This document shows positions 36,039-45,950 of a stretch of DNA of 64,000 bases, one piece after another (position 1 is the stretch's first letter; each line of letters starts with the position of its first letter). Origin of the DNA: Acidiphilium multivorum AIU301. GTDB lineage: Bacteria; Pseudomonadota; Alphaproteobacteria; Acetobacterales; Acetobacteraceae. The position numbers and the translations under genes were made by a program. The notes below the pieces were generated by a model that was given only the letters and a program-made list of their open reading frames with translations, did no database searches and was not told the origin of the DNA. The stretch covers positions 3,381,501 to 3,445,500 of the forward strand of contig NC_015186.1 in NCBI RefSeq assembly GCF_000202835.1, read 5' to 3'.

Positions 36039-36578
36039 TCAGGCGGTCAGATGTTCCTGCAACCGCGGCATCAGCTCGACGAGGTTGCACGGGCGGTGGC
36101 GGGAATCGAGCTGGAAGACGAGAATGTCGTCCCAGCCATCCTTCACCGCACCGGTCGAGCCGGGCAGGGCGAAGAGATAGGTGCCGCCCGCCACCCCGCC
36201 GATCGCGCGGGACTGGATCGTCGAGGTGCCGATCTTCTGGTAGCTCAGCATGCGGAACAATTCGCCGAAGCCTTCGATTTCCTTCTCCAGCACGCGGGAG
36301 AAGGCCTCCGGTGTCACATCCCGCCCGGTGATGCCGGTGCCGCCCGAGGTGATCACCACGTCGATCGCCGGATCGGCGATCCAGGCGCGCAGCTGGGCGG
36401 CGATGAGGTCGGCGTCGTCGCGCAGGATGGTGCGCGCGGCGAGCCGGTGGCCGGCGGCGACCACGCGCGCGGCCAGCGCGTCGCCCGAACTGTCGGTCTC
36501 CGCCGTCCGCGTGTCCGAGACGGTCATCACCGCGATGGCGACGGGAACGAATTTGCGGCTTTCGTCGATGCGCGACAT
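36039..36578 (-). CDS. moaB: Molybdenum cofactor biosynthesis protein B
   Basis: 179-aa MoaB/MogA-family protein, molybdopterin adenylyltransferase type. AIAVMTVSDTRT, TSGGTGITGRDVTPEA and FALPGSTGAVKDGWDDIL are diagnostic, including the MPT-binding GGTG loop. ATG 36578 is preceded by AGGAG. It converges on the Lrp gene with a 21-bp gap. Confidence 0.95.
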   Translation of the reverse strand: MSRIDESRKFVPVAIAVMTVSDTRTAETDSSGDALAARVVAAGHRLAARTILRDDADLIAAQLRAWIADPAIDVVITSGGTGITGRDVTPEAFSRVLEKEIEGFGELFRMLSYQKIGTSTIQSRAIGGVAGGTYLFALPGSTGAVKDGWDDILVFQLDSRHRPCNLVELMPRLQEHLTA

Positions 36579-36660
36579 GGCGTGGCTCCTTCTGTCTGCC
36601 GCGTCATATAGCGTTTCGGCGCCGGCGGCGCAGCCCGGCCCTTGACGAAGTGCGGGGCGG

Positions 36661-37476
36661 ATGAATGTCTTGCGCATGGCATATCCCGCACTCGCGCTCA
36701 CACTCCTGCTCTTTCTCATGCTGGTGATGGCCGGCGCCTGGGTGGCGCAGCGCGCGACCCGCAATTCCGGCTGGGTCGACGTGTTCTGGACCTTCGGCAC
36801 CGGCATCGCCGGTGCGGTCGGCGCGCTGGTGCCGCTCGGCACCGCGCCGCCGGCGCGGCGGCTGCTGGTCGCGGCGCTGGTGCTGGTCTGGGCCGGGCGG
36901 CTCGGCGGCTACATCCTGCGCCGCACCGCCGCCATCCGCCACGAGGATGCGCGCTATGCCCGGTTCCGCGCCGAATGGGGGGCGGGGTTCGAACGGCGGA
37001 TGTTCGTCCTGCTTATGATCCAGGCCGCGGTCGCCTGGCTGCTGGCGCTGGCGGTGACGCTCGCGGCGAGCAACCCTTACCCGCTCGCCCCCGGCCTGAC
37101 GCTGGCCGGGCTTGCCGTGTTCGCCGGATCGGTCGCCGGCGAGGGGCTGGCGGACCGGCAGATGCACGCCTTCCGCGCCGATCCCGCCAATCGCGGCAAG
37201 GTCTGCGCCCGCGGCCTGTGGGCGTGGTCGCGCCATCCGAACTATTTCTTCGAGATCCTGGTCTGGCTCGCCTATCCGCTGATCGGGCTCGCCGGCCCGT
37301 GGTGGCCGGGGCTCGCCGGCCTCGCCGCGCCGCTGTTCATGTACTGGCTGCTGGCGAAAATTTCGGGCGTGCCGCCGCTCGAACGCGAGATGCTGGCCTC
37401 GCGCGGCGACGCCTATCGCGACTATCAGGCGCGGGTCAGCCCGATCGTGCCCTGGCCGAAGCGGCAGCGCGGCTGA
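36661..37476 (+). CDS. DUF1295 membrane protein (steroid reductase-like fold)
   Basis: 271 aa with about six transmembrane segments. NSGWVDVFWTFGTG, RYARFRAEWG and the C-terminal ARGLWAWSRHPNYFFEILVWLAY are DUF1295 signatures, shared with isoprenylcysteine methyltransferase and 5-alpha-reductase-like enzymes. The RHPNYF motif implies NADPH or SAM use. It is directly upstream of a cyclopropane-fatty-acid-synthase-like gene, a common pairing that points to membrane-lipid acyl-chain modification. Confidence 0.88.
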   Translation: MNVLRMAYPALALTLLLFLMLVMAGAWVAQRATRNSGWVDVFWTFGTGIAGAVGALVPLGTAPPARRLLVAALVLVWAGRLGGYILRRTAAIRHEDARYARFRAEWGAGFERRMFVLLMIQAAVAWLLALAVTLAASNPYPLAPGLTLAGLAVFAGSVAGEGLADRQMHAFRADPANRGKVCARGLWAWSRHPNYFFEILVWLAYPLIGLAGPWWPGLAGLAAPLFMYWLLAKISGVPPLEREMLASRGDAYRDYQARVSPIVPWPKRQRG

Positions 37477-37546
37477 GCCCCGTGCATCCGGACGATGCCC
37501 GCCCGCCGTATCACGTCTGGTCTGACCCAAGCTCCGGAGTGAATGA

Positions 37547-38572
37547 ATGAACCTTGCCGCCACCATGGCCGGAATGGCCGAGCGCCTGCCGATCCCCGAC
37601 GCGCTGACCCGCCGCGGCATCGCCGGGCTGGTCGGCCGGACCGACCGCAAGCTCGCCTCGATGACGGAAGATGCCGAACGCGCCTTCGCGCGCGACATGG
37701 CGCGCCTGCCGATCGCCCTGCACACCGATGCGGCGAACGCCCAGCACTACGAGGTGCCGGCGGCGTTTTTCGGTCATGTGCTCGGACCGCGGCGGAAATA
37801 TTCGAGCTGCTTCTTCCGCTCTCCGGCCGATACGCTGGAGACGGCGGAAGTCGAGGCGCTGGAGCAGACCTGCGACCATGCCGGCCTCGCCGACGGGCAG
37901 TGCATCCTCGAGCTTGGCTGCGGCTGGGGCTCGCTCAGCCTGTTCATGGCGGAACGCTACCCCGCCGCCGCCATCACCGCGGTATCCAACTCCGCCTCGC
38001 AGCGCGCGCATATCGAGGCGGAGGCCGCGCGGCTTGGCCTGGCCAATCTGCGCGTCGTCACCGCCGACATGAACGCATTCACCCCCGAGCGGACATTCGA
38101 CCGGGTGGTTTCGGTCGAGATGTTCGAGCACATGTCCAACTGGCAGAGCCTGCTCGGGCGCGTCCGCCAGTGGCTCGCCCCCGGCGGCGCGCTGTTCCTG
38201 CACGTATTCTCGCACCGCACCGGCCCCTACCGCTTCGATCACGACGATCCGGCGGACTGGATCGCCCGGCATTTCTTCACCGGCGGCATCATGCCGAGCC
38301 ACGGGCTGATCGGCCAGTTTTCCGACCTGTTCGCGCTGGAGGCCGACTGGCGCTGGAACGGCATGCATTACGCCCGCACCGCGCGCCTCTGGCTGGAGAA
38401 TTACGACCGCAATGCCGGCCCGATCGGCGAGATTCTGAGTCGCGTCTATGGCGCCGAGGCCGCGGTGTGGAAGCGGCGCTGGCGGCTGTTCTTCCTTGCC
38501 ACCGAAGGCTTGTTCGGCCATGCCGGCGGCGAATCCTGGGGGGTCAGCCACTACCGGCTGCGTCCGGCCTGA
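37547..38572 (+). CDS. Cyclopropane-fatty-acyl-phospholipid synthase family
   Basis: 341-aa SAM-dependent methyltransferase of the CFAS/mycolic-acid cyclopropane family. HYEVPAAFFGHVLGPRRKYSSCFF is the family substrate-binding start; ILELGCGWGSLSLFMAERYP is SAM motif I; ITAVSNSASQ and VVSVEMFEHM follow. It acts on unsaturated phospholipid acyl chains at the membrane. It overlaps the next gene by one base (TGATG). Whether it makes a cyclopropane or a methyl-branched product with the DUF1295 protein is open. Confidence 0.9.
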   Translation: MNLAATMAGMAERLPIPDALTRRGIAGLVGRTDRKLASMTEDAERAFARDMARLPIALHTDAANAQHYEVPAAFFGHVLGPRRKYSSCFFRSPADTLETAEVEALEQTCDHAGLADGQCILELGCGWGSLSLFMAERYPAAAITAVSNSASQRAHIEAEAARLGLANLRVVTADMNAFTPERTFDRVVSVEMFEHMSNWQSLLGRVRQWLAPGGALFLHVFSHRTGPYRFDHDDPADWIARHFFTGGIMPSHGLIGQFSDLFALEADWRWNGMHYARTARLWLENYDRNAGPIGEILSRVYGAEAAVWKRRWRLFFLATEGLFGHAGGESWGVSHYRLRPA

Positions 38573-39138
38573 TGCGTGCCGCCGCCCGCGCCCTTGCCGG
38601 CTTCGTCGCGCATGAGGACGGGCTGACCGCGACCTGCAACACCGTCGCCCTCGTGCTGGCGGGCAACACGCCGTTCTATCCGCTCTATCTCTGGGCCGTG
38701 CTCGGGCGGAATGCCGGCCCGTTCGTGCTGCTGACTCTGGCCTCGCTGCCGTTCTGGCTCGCCGTGCCGCTGCTCGCCCGGCGCAGCGGCTATGCCGCGC
38801 GCGCCCTGCTCTGCACGGTGGCGACGCTGAACACCGCATGGTGCAACCATGTGCTCGGCTTCTCCTCCGGGGTGGCGCTGTTCCTGATCCCCTGCGTGAT
38901 GCTGGCGACACTCGGCTTTCACCAATCCGAACGGCGGACGATGTTCGCCCTCGCCGCGCTGCCCTTCCTTGCCTATGCCGCGCTGCGCCTCGCACCGATG
39001 CCGCCGATCGCGACCTACCCGGCGTCCGTTGCCGCCTCGCTCGCGACGCTGAATGGCTTCAGCGTTGCCTGCCTGACATTTTTCCTCGGAATCGCCTTCG
39101 CAGCCGTCCGCCCCTCGGCGCCGGCGGCGCGGGGCTGA
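38572..39138 (+). CDS. Small integral membrane protein, unknown function
   Basis: 188 aa with about five hydrophobic segments (for example LYLWAVLGRNAGPFVLLTLASLPFWLAV split into two helices, then LFLIPCVMLATLGF). No domain recognised. It is translationally coupled to the cyclopropane-synthase-like gene, so it probably takes part in the same lipid process or in its localisation. Confidence 0.8.
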   Translation: MRAAARALAGFVAHEDGLTATCNTVALVLAGNTPFYPLYLWAVLGRNAGPFVLLTLASLPFWLAVPLLARRSGYAARALLCTVATLNTAWCNHVLGFSSGVALFLIPCVMLATLGFHQSERRTMFALAALPFLAYAALRLAPMPPIATYPASVAASLATLNGFSVACLTFFLGIAFAAVRPSAPAARG

Positions 39139-39199
39139 GCCGGGCCGACCGCCTGGCCTCTTGCCTTCGCCGCGCCGCGCCGCTAGAGACATGCCGACC

Positions 39200-39274
39200 G
39201 GGTGCGTAGCTCAGCGGGAGAGCATCGCCTTCACACGGCGGGGGTCACAGGTTCAATCCCTGTCGCACCCACCA
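39200..39274 (+). tRNA. tRNA-Val (anticodon CAC)
   Basis: Complete cloverleaf of 75 nt with encoded CCA. Acceptor GGGTGCG pairs with CGCACCC; the D arm is GCTC-AGCGGGA-GAGC; the anticodon stem TCGCC/GGCGG holds loop TTCACAC, anticodon CAC; the T arm is ACAGG-TTCAATC-CCTGT. It marks the left edge of an IS-rich accessory stretch. Confidence 0.97.
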
Positions 39275-39780
39275 GATTTTCCAAACAAATCTATGATTTA
39301 GAGGATGGTCTGGCCCGGTCCAATCAATTTTCCTGATTTTGCGCCCCGATTTTTCCTGCTTAATCGCAGCTACAAGCTGCTATGGCGGCGAGACGGCTCT
39401 GATGTCTCAGTGATTTGAACGCGAGGGCAACCCGATCGGCTTGCATGGCAGGGTTGGACATTCCGGATGAGCCGGGAAGCCGCAGCATGAGCGCGGAGTG
39501 TTGAGGCAGAGATTGGGAAAAGCTCTTTGTTGATCAGCGGCAGGCTAGCAGACCACATTCGGCGTGTTTCTCGTCCGAGATCAGCGGGACCTCTCAACAG
39601 AATTCAACAGAGCTTAGCGCCAGTCGGGCGATAAGCCCCGAAGGCGGCGGTCAACGGTGGCCGGTCGCTCGTCTTGCCACTCTCGACCTAACGGGCTGCT
39701 GCAAGAGGTCTGTGAGAGGAACGCCGTCCTAGGTAGGTTCGGCCTGGTGAGGCATTTTCCACTCGGGTGCGGTTCGAGTG
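39275..39780. other. Non-coding DNA downstream of tRNA-Val
   Basis: No supported gene. Short frames lack starts with ribosome-binding sites or motifs. The right part probably belongs to the decayed IS5-type element that follows. No copy of the tRNA-Val 3' end was found here, so an att site cannot be claimed. Confidence 0.4.
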
Positions 39781-40240
39781 CTTTCTTCCGGCTCAGGTAC
39801 CGAGCGGTTTCGGCAGCCTTGGCAGATTGCAGGCCACCATCGCCAAAGTGAAGCGGGCCCGCACGTGCTTGATGCCGCATACATGGTCTGCGCCATGCCG
39901 CCGACTGTCTTGGTCCAGCCGAAGGGGTCCTCGATCTTCGTCCGGCGTCACTGCGATTTCGCTAGCCCGGGTGCCGGGTGGTTCTGCCATCGATGGCGGA
40001 GCGCCGAGACTTCCGGGCGGCATGCGGCGTGACCACCATCTGGCGCAGATCAGCAGTGAAGTCGGCGCTGTCGTAGCCGCTGTCAGCCGGCCGCGTCAGG
40101 CGCCGGGTCGATCCGGACGAATGCCTGTGAAGCATCTGCTGTGCGGCCCGACATGCGGCGTGGCCACCGCCCTGCGTCAGGTCGGCCTGCACGATCAGGC
40201 TGGAGCGGTTCTCCATCAGGCTATGCCCCAATGAAGCACA
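39781..40240 (-). pseudogene. IS5-family transposase remnant, frameshifted
   Basis: On the minus strand, pieces of the C-terminal half of an IS5-type DDE transposase appear in different frames. One frame gives MENRSSLIVQADLTQ, then RRLTRPADSGYDSADFTADLRQ and RRSAIDGRTTRHPG. The next frame gives PFGWTKTVGGMAQTMY (near 39880-39910) and a third gives GIKHVRARFTLAMVACNLPRLPK. At least two frameshifts and loss of the N-terminal part make it inactive. Confidence 0.8.
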
Positions 40241-40450
40241 GCATGGCCCCTGCGCCGGGTGACGTCTTGAACAGGCGGGCGTCGGGATCGATCGTCGAAG
40301 CACGGGTCGCGCTGGAGTGTCGTTCGCCGCGGAAATCGGCTTCGGCATTGCCCGACTTCAACAGTGGAACCCGGAACGATACGATAACGGCACGATAGAG
40401 GATTGGGAGATAACGGTTTTTTCGGAGCCGTTTGAAGATCTTTTAAAAAC

Positions 40451-42238
40451 GTAGTGCCACGTATCGCGCGATTGTGTGTTGATCTTGCTTGCATCGGCTC
40501 CGTAGCGTGGTGTCCGGAGTCGGGGTCATGTTCTTCCGCATCAAACCATCAGGTGGCCGTCGCTACCTGCAGATCGTCGAGAACAAGCGGGTCGATGGCA
40601 AGGTCCGCCAGGTTGTGCGGCTGACCATCGGCCGGATGGACGAACTCGAAGCAAGCGGCCAGCTCGCGAGGCTCCTGGCCTCCGGCGCCCGCCATTGCGA
40701 GCAGATGATGCTGCTCTCCGCCATGGAGAATGAGGCGACCACGCTGAGCATGCGCCGGTTCGGCGCGCCATTGCTGTTCGGCCGACTGTGGCAGGAGAGC
40801 GGGATCGCTGCTGTGTTCGAGGAGCTGCTGGCCGGGCGGCAGTTCGAGTTCCCGGTCGAGCGCGCGGTGTTCGCCACCGTGCTCCACCGGATTATGGTCT
40901 CGGGCTCGGATCGCGCCTGCGACAAATGGCTCGACGATTACGACATTCCCAGCACCGAGGAGCTCGGCCTGCATCACCTCTACCGCGCCATGGCCTGGCT
41001 TGGCGAGGAGTTGCCGGAGGCAGAGCAGGCGGATGCCACGCCCTTTGCGCCACGGACGGTGAAGGATCTGGTGGAAGAGCGGCTCTTCGCTCGGCGGCAT
41101 GATCTGTTCACCGATCTCTCGGTCGTATTCATGGACACCACCTCGCTGTATTTCGAAGGTGCCGGCGGCGAGACGCTGGGCGCGTGGGGCCACTCCAAGG
41201 ATTACCGCCCACAGCTCGCGCAGATGATCCTGGGCGTGGTGATCGATCAGGACGGAAGGCCTATCTGCACCGAGATGTGGCCGGGCAACACCGCCGATGT
41301 CTCGGTGCTGGTGCCGGTGATCGACCGCCTGCGGTCGCGCTTCGGCATCACCCGGGTCTGCGTTGTCGCCGATCGCGGCATGATCAGCGCCGCGACGATC
41401 GCCGCGCTGGAGGAGCGCGGGCTGGAATACGTCCTCGGCGCAAGGGAACGCACCGACCGCATCGTCCGCGAGGTGGTGCTGGCCGATGAGCGCCCCTACA
41501 TCCCGCTCTGCCTCGAGCGCGCAAGTGGCGACGAGACACAGCTCTTCATCAAGGAGGTCAAGGTCGCGGGCAAGCGCTATATCGTCTGCCGCAACGAGGC
41601 GGTGGCCATCGAAGAGGCCGAGACCAGGCGCCAGGTGGTCGCCGCCCTCGATCGTCAGCTGAAGCGAGGCGACAAGGCGCTGATCGGCAACTCCGCCTAT
41701 CGCCGCTTCCTGCGCCCGGTCAGTGACGCAAAGCCCGGCCGCAAGAGCAAGCTGTTCGAGATCGACGCCGGCAAGCTCGCCGAGGAAGCCCGCTTCGACG
41801 GCGTCTTCGTGCTGCGCTCCAATGCCAGGATCTCGCCGCTGCAGGCGGTGCTCCGCTACCGGGACCTGCAGAATGTCGAACGGCTGTTCCGTGTGGCGAA
41901 GGCGACGATGCGCACCCGGCCAATCTACCATTCCTCCGACGCCGCCATCCGCGGCCATGTGTTCTGTTCTTTTCTCGCGCTGATCCTGCACCAGGCGCTC
42001 GACGAAAAACTCCGCCGGGCCGGCAAGCGCGTCGAATGGGCCGATCTCCTTCGTGATCTCGACAGACTGCAGCACGGCGAAATCAGTCAGAACGGCAAGC
42101 GCTGGCAGCTGCGCACCGAAGCCGGCGTTGCGGCGGCCACAGCCTTCAAAGCCGCCCGCATCGCCCTGCCGCCCCGTCTGCAGACCCCCCAGCAAGCCGT
42201 AACCTGATCCGGCTGCGCATTCCGCCCTGTAGTGCCAC
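40451..42238 (+). mobile_element. IS1634-family insertion sequence (ends approximate)
   Basis: About 1.8 kb around a full-length transposase gene. GTAGTGCCAC occurs as a direct repeat at 40451-40460 and 42229-42238, bracketing the gene. Clear terminal inverted repeats were not identified, so these limits are provisional. Confidence 0.5.
40528..42207 (+). CDS. IS1634-family transposase
   Basis: 559-aa DDE transposase. The family start FFRIKPSGGRRYLQIVENKR is followed by VVFMDTTSLYFEG (first Asp), VCVVADRGMISAATI (second Asp) and the C-terminal YRDLQNVERLFRVAKATM block (Glu), then RTRPIYHSSDAAIRGHVFCSFLAL, typical of IS1634/IS4-superfamily enzymes. The frame is open further up to 40489, but ATG 40528 matches the family start. 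It appears intact. Confidence 0.92.
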   Translation: MFFRIKPSGGRRYLQIVENKRVDGKVRQVVRLTIGRMDELEASGQLARLLASGARHCEQMMLLSAMENEATTLSMRRFGAPLLFGRLWQESGIAAVFEELLAGRQFEFPVERAVFATVLHRIMVSGSDRACDKWLDDYDIPSTEELGLHHLYRAMAWLGEELPEAEQADATPFAPRTVKDLVEERLFARRHDLFTDLSVVFMDTTSLYFEGAGGETLGAWGHSKDYRPQLAQMILGVVIDQDGRPICTEMWPGNTADVSVLVPVIDRLRSRFGITRVCVVADRGMISAATIAALEERGLEYVLGARERTDRIVREVVLADERPYIPLCLERASGDETQLFIKEVKVAGKRYIVCRNEAVAIEEAETRRQVVAALDRQLKRGDKALIGNSAYRRFLRPVSDAKPGRKSKLFEIDAGKLAEEARFDGVFVLRSNARISPLQAVLRYRDLQNVERLFRVAKATMRTRPIYHSSDAAIRGHVFCSFLALILHQALDEKLRRAGKRVEWADLLRDLDRLQHGEISQNGKRWQLRTEAGVAAATAFKAARIALPPRLQTPQQAVT

Positions 42239-42774
42239 AGCTCCGGCGCACGCCAGATTTCACACGCCTTTTCAATTGCTTAGGAAAACCCGCTGTTTAA
42301 CTGGGGCATTGCGGTTGCGGCGTGGGGCGGGTCATCGGTCGCAGCGGATGCCGCGCCGGGATGCGCTCCTCAAGATCGACGTAGATCAACAGCGATCACG
42401 TCACCTCGTCCGATCGGCGCATTGCCACCTCCGTCCTCGCAGTGGCGTTGGTGCATCATGTTCTGCAGCCGGCCTCGAGGCGGGGACTCTTCAGCGCCTT
42501 GTTAAGGGGAACGGCTGAACTTGTATGGGCGCAGTAGGGATGATTGTATGGGAATTGTGGAAATGAATCAGTATAAACTGATCGATTTCAGTGATTTGGT
42601 CGAACCGTTTAGATGCGGATGCCATATGCGATAAATCTGGGTACTGGGCGTTATTGTTGTCATTGCATTCGCAAATCTCGGATTTTGATGCATTACTTCA
42701 TGACAGGTCAGCAAAAAATCCCACCTTGGCATGATTGCTGAAAAATCCAGCAATGAGATGGGTGATCGCTGAGA
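42208..42774. other. Non-coding accessory DNA with integrase-leader-like sequence
   Basis: No supported gene. TTGTATGGG occurs twice (42521-42529 and 42544-42552), followed by AATTGTGGAAATGAA. This resembles leaders at 46264, 49010 and 53420. The stretch from about 42540 is AT-rich and runs into the end of the EAL gene. Confidence 0.45.
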
Positions 42775-43548
42775 TCAGTTCGCCCACGTAGGTGTTGGCA
42801 AGCTGCGAAAGCCTGGCTTCGCGAAAAGATAGCCTTGCATGAGCGTAATCCCGAGATCGTTCAACGCCGAGCATTCGCCAAGCGTTTCGATGCCTTCGGC
42901 AACGACGGTGATCCCCATTTCCCGGCACATCGCAGCGCAATGGCTGACGATGCTCCTGCGCCTCTTGTCTGACTCGATGCCGCGGATCAGTTCCATATCG
43001 AGCTTCACCAGATCCGGGCGGAATTTGGCGAGTAGATTGAGATTGGAATATCCCGACCCAAAATCATCAATCGCCGTGCGGAAGCCCATAGCTGCGTATT
43101 CCGCCACGATATCGGCCAAATGATCGGGCGCGCTCAACAATTCTCCCTCGTTAATCTCGAAGATAAGCTTTCTGGTTGGAAATCTGGTCCGGGCGGCAGC
43201 TTGCAGAGTCGTGCGAATGCACGCTCGGGGCTCATAGACTGCATTGGGCAGAAAATTGATCGAGAGATCGCAAGAACTATCGCCGAGCCCAAGAGCGGCG
43301 GCGGTTTCAATCGCCGTCACTCGACATGCTTGGTCAAAAGCATAGAGTTCCGACTGGCCGATGGTTTCCAATATACTCCCAGCCGACTCTCCGGCGGGGC
43401 CGCGCACCAAAGCCTCATAGGCAAACACTGATCGTGCCGCGACATCGATGATTGGCTGAAATGCCATGGCGAGCGGCCTGTCGAATTGCCCCTGTCGACA
43501 GCCTGCACATGAGCTTGTGTCTCTGAGGCGCGCTTTTATCAGCCCCAT
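42775..43548 (-). CDS. EAL-domain cyclic-di-GMP phosphodiesterase
   Basis: 257 aa consisting almost wholly of one EAL domain. Catalytic motifs are intact: YEALVRG, FEINEGE, IDDFGSGYSNL, VKLDMELI and VAEGIET, with QGYLFAKP near the end. A short N-terminal stretch carries SSCAGC, a possible metal or redox CxxC seen in other stand-alone EAL proteins. It should hydrolyse c-di-GMP in the cytoplasm. It sits alone in accessory DNA, with weaker G+C than core genes. Confidence 0.92.
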   Translation of the reverse strand: MGLIKARLRDTSSCAGCRQGQFDRPLAMAFQPIIDVAARSVFAYEALVRGPAGESAGSILETIGQSELYAFDQACRVTAIETAAALGLGDSSCDLSINFLPNAVYEPRACIRTTLQAAARTRFPTRKLIFEINEGELLSAPDHLADIVAEYAAMGFRTAIDDFGSGYSNLNLLAKFRPDLVKLDMELIRGIESDKRRRSIVSHCAAMCREMGITVVAEGIETLGECSALNDLGITLMQGYLFAKPGFRSLPTPTWAN

Positions 43549-43780
43549 TATCGCGTCGCCATTATTGATACATCCTCAAGTAGATGCTTTCGAGAGATAC
43601 AAATTAAGCATCCAAAAGAATGCAACCAATTATTTAACGATCGCCTAAAATATATATCACCGTTTCTCGACGTCGCTGATGGTTCAGTCAATCGTGCGGG
43701 CAAGGCATGCGTCGCATCGTCAATGAGCAGTCTCGGGCCAGCGTTTCGCCGTCCCTTGACGCCGACGGCGCCATCACCTT

Positions 43781-43791
43781 ATCAATATGAT
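43781..43791. promoter_or_regulatory. Probable ArsR operator
   Basis: ATCA-ATA-TGAT is an inverted repeat in the AT-rich stretch 19 bp upstream of the arsR ATG, where ArsR/SmtB repressors usually bind over the promoter. Inference from position and symmetry. Confidence 0.45.
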
Positions 43792-43809
43792 AATTCGACA
43801 ATTCCGGAA

Positions 43810-44181
43810 ATGACGATGAACGGACCGCCGGCAATCGACGCATCCTGGACCGTCGCGGCGCTTGCCGCTCTGGCGCACGAGCACCGTCTCGCCGCCTATC
43901 GCTTCCTGGTCGAGGCAGGACCGGCTGGCCTGCCGGCGGGCGAGATCGCCGAGCGGCTCGGCCTCGCGGCGTCATCCCTCACATTCCATATCCAGGCCCT
44001 GACCCGCGCCGGGCTGATCACCCAGCGGCGCGCCAGCCGCCATGTGATATACGCTGCCGATTTCACCGCCATGAACGGCTTGGTCGCCTATCTCGTGCGC
44101 AATTGCTGCGGCCACGCGGCCGCCCCCGCGCCGGCCTGTGAACCGGGGCGGTCCGCAACAAAACAAGGATCAGACACATGA
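43810..44181 (+). CDS. arsR: ArsR-family arsenic-responsive repressor
   Basis: 123-aa winged-helix repressor of the ars operon. DNA-reading region: LPAGEIAERLGLAASSLTFHIQALTRAGLI. A C-terminal NCC pair followed ten residues later by another Cys (CCGHAAAPAPAC) is a plausible three-cysteine As(III) site, as in Acidithiobacillus-type ArsR, instead of the classic CVCDLC in the recognition helix. ATG 43810 is chosen over upstream frame extension. It overlaps arsC by 4 bases. Confidence 0.9.
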   Translation: MTMNGPPAIDASWTVAALAALAHEHRLAAYRFLVEAGPAGLPAGEIAERLGLAASSLTFHIQALTRAGLITQRRASRHVIYAADFTAMNGLVAYLVRNCCGHAAAPAPACEPGRSATKQGSDT

Positions 44182-44600
44182 CCGTCACGATCTACCACAA
44201 CCCTGCCTGCGGCACGTCGCGCAACGTCCTCGGCCTGATCCGCAATGCGGGGCTCGAGCCGGTGGTGATCGAATATCTGAAAACCCCGCCCTCGCGCGAG
44301 GAGTTGCGCGGCCTGATCGCGCGGATGGGCGTGCCCGTTCGCGCCGTGCTACGCGAGAAGGGCACGCCCTATGCCGAGCTCGGTCTCGATGATGAAACGC
44401 TGACCGACAATGCACTGCTCGACGCGATGATGGCCCACCCGATCCTCATCAACCGGCCGATCGTCGTCACCGAGCGCGCCGTCCGCCTCTGCCGCCCCTC
44501 CGAAACCGTGCTCGACATCCTGCCCACTCCCCAGCAGGGCGCCTTCACCAAGGAAGACGGGCAGCAGGTGGTCGACGACGCCGGCCGCCGCCTGCCCTGA
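44178..44600 (+). CDS. arsC: Arsenate reductase, glutaredoxin type
   Basis: 140-aa ArsC that reduces arsenate to arsenite using glutathione/glutaredoxin. Catalytic Cys11 lies in YHNPACGTSRN; the arsenate-binding Arg residues and HPILINRPIVVT are present. It is translationally coupled to arsR and 30 bp before arsB. Confidence 0.95.
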   Translation: MTVTIYHNPACGTSRNVLGLIRNAGLEPVVIEYLKTPPSREELRGLIARMGVPVRAVLREKGTPYAELGLDDETLTDNALLDAMMAHPILINRPIVVTERAVRLCRPSETVLDILPTPQQGAFTKEDGQQVVDDAGRRLP

Positions 44601-44630
44601 CCCACCCGCCCGTCACCCGGAAGACCCTCC

Positions 44631-45950
44631 ATGCTCGCCTTCGCGATCTTCATCGCCACACTCGCGCTCGTCATCTGGCAGCCTCGCGGCCTCGGCATTG
44701 GCTGGAGCGCGATGGCCGGGGCGGCGGTCGATCTCGCCCTCGGCATCGTCCACTGGCGGAATATCCCCACCGTCTGGCACATCGTCTGGAACGCGACCTT
44801 CACCTTCGTCGCGCTGATCGTCGTTTCGCTGCTGCTGGACGAGGCCGGTTTCTTCCGTTGGGCGGCGCTGCATGTCGCGCGCTGGGGCCGTGGGCGCGGG
44901 CGCCTGCTACTGCCGCTGGTTGTGCTGTTCGGCTTCGCGATCGCCGCGGTCTTCGCCAATGACGGCGCCGCACTGCTGCTGACGCCGATCGTCATGGCCA
45001 TTCTCGCCAGCCTCGAATTTCCCCCCGCCGCGGCGCTCGCCTTCATCATCGCCACAGGCTTCGTCGCCGACACGACGAGCCTGCCGCTGGTCATCTCCAA
45101 CCTCGTCAACATCGTCAGCGCCAATTTCTTCGGCATCGGCTTCACTCGCTACGCCCTGGTGATGGTACCGGTCGATCTCGTCGCCCTCGCGGCGACCCTC
45201 GGCGTGCTGATGCTGCGCTACGGCACCGTCGCCAGCCGGCATTATGATGTGGATGACCTCGAAGCCCCAGCGCACGCAATCCGCGACCATGTCGTCTTCC
45301 GCGCTGCCTGGCCGGTGCTCGCCCTCCTGTTCGTGGCCTATTTCGTCACCGCGCCGCTCGGCGTTCCGGTTTCCTATGTGACAATCGCCGGCGCGATCGC
45401 GATGCTGGCCCTCGCCGCGCGCTGGCCTGGCGGCGGCGGCGGCGGCGTGATCGATATCGGGCGTGTGCTGCGCGGCGCGCCGTGGCAAGTGGTGATCTTC
45501 AGCCTCGGCATGTATCTGGTCGTCTACGGGCTGCGCAACGCCGGGCTGACTGACCAGCTCGCCTCACTGCTGCGGATCTTCGCCGCGCATGGCATCTGGG
45601 TTGCGTCGCTCGGCACCGGCATTCTCGCCGCCCTACTTTCCTCAGTGATGAACAACATGCCGAGCGTGCTGGTCGGCGCGCTGGCGATCTCCCATGTCCA
45701 TCCCCCCACCGCCATCCGCGATGCGATGGTCTATGCAAATGTCATCGGCTGCGATCTCGGCCCCAAGCTCACCCCGATCGGCAGCCTGGCGACGCTGCTC
45801 TGGCTGCACGTACTCGCCGGCAAGGGCGTGCGGATCGGCTGGGGGCAATACATGCGTGTCGGCCTGCTGATTACCCCGCCGGTACTGCTGGTCACGCTCG
45901 CCGCGCTTGCGCTCTGGCTTCCCATGCTAGGATCCTCCGGCCACGGATGA
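44631..45950 (+). CDS. arsB: Arsenite efflux permease
   Basis: 439-aa inner-membrane antiporter with about twelve hydrophobic segments. [34 protein letters not shown] and [14 protein letters not shown] are conserved ArsB loops. It exports arsenite made by ArsC. Last gene of the arsRCB operon. Confidence 0.96.
   Translation: MLAFAIFIATLALVIWQPRGLGIGWSAMAGAAVDLALGIVHWRNIPTVWHIVWNATFTFVALIVVSLLLDEAGFFRWAALHVARWGRGRGRLLLPLVVLFGFAIAAVFANDGAALLLTPIVMAILASLEFPPAAALAFIIATGFVADTTSLPLVISNLVNIVSANFFGIGFTRYALVMVPVDLVALAATLGVLMLRYGTVASRHYDVDDLEAPAHAIRDHVVFRAAWPVLALLFVAYFVTAPLGVPVSYVTIAGAIAMLALAARWPGGGGGGVIDIGRVLRGAPWQVVIFSLGMYLVVYGLRNAGLTDQLASLLRIFAAHGIWVASLGTGILAALLSSVMNNMPSVLVGALAISHVHPPTAIRDAMVYANVIGCDLGPKLTPIGSLATLLWLHVLAGKGVRIGWGQYMRVGLLITPPVLLVTLAALALWLPMLGSSGHG

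Noticed and set aside
39200-42774. Possible integrative element in tRNA-Val
   Set aside because: No second copy of the tRNA-Val 3' end was found and the tRNA has its own CCA; IS insertions explain the stretch.
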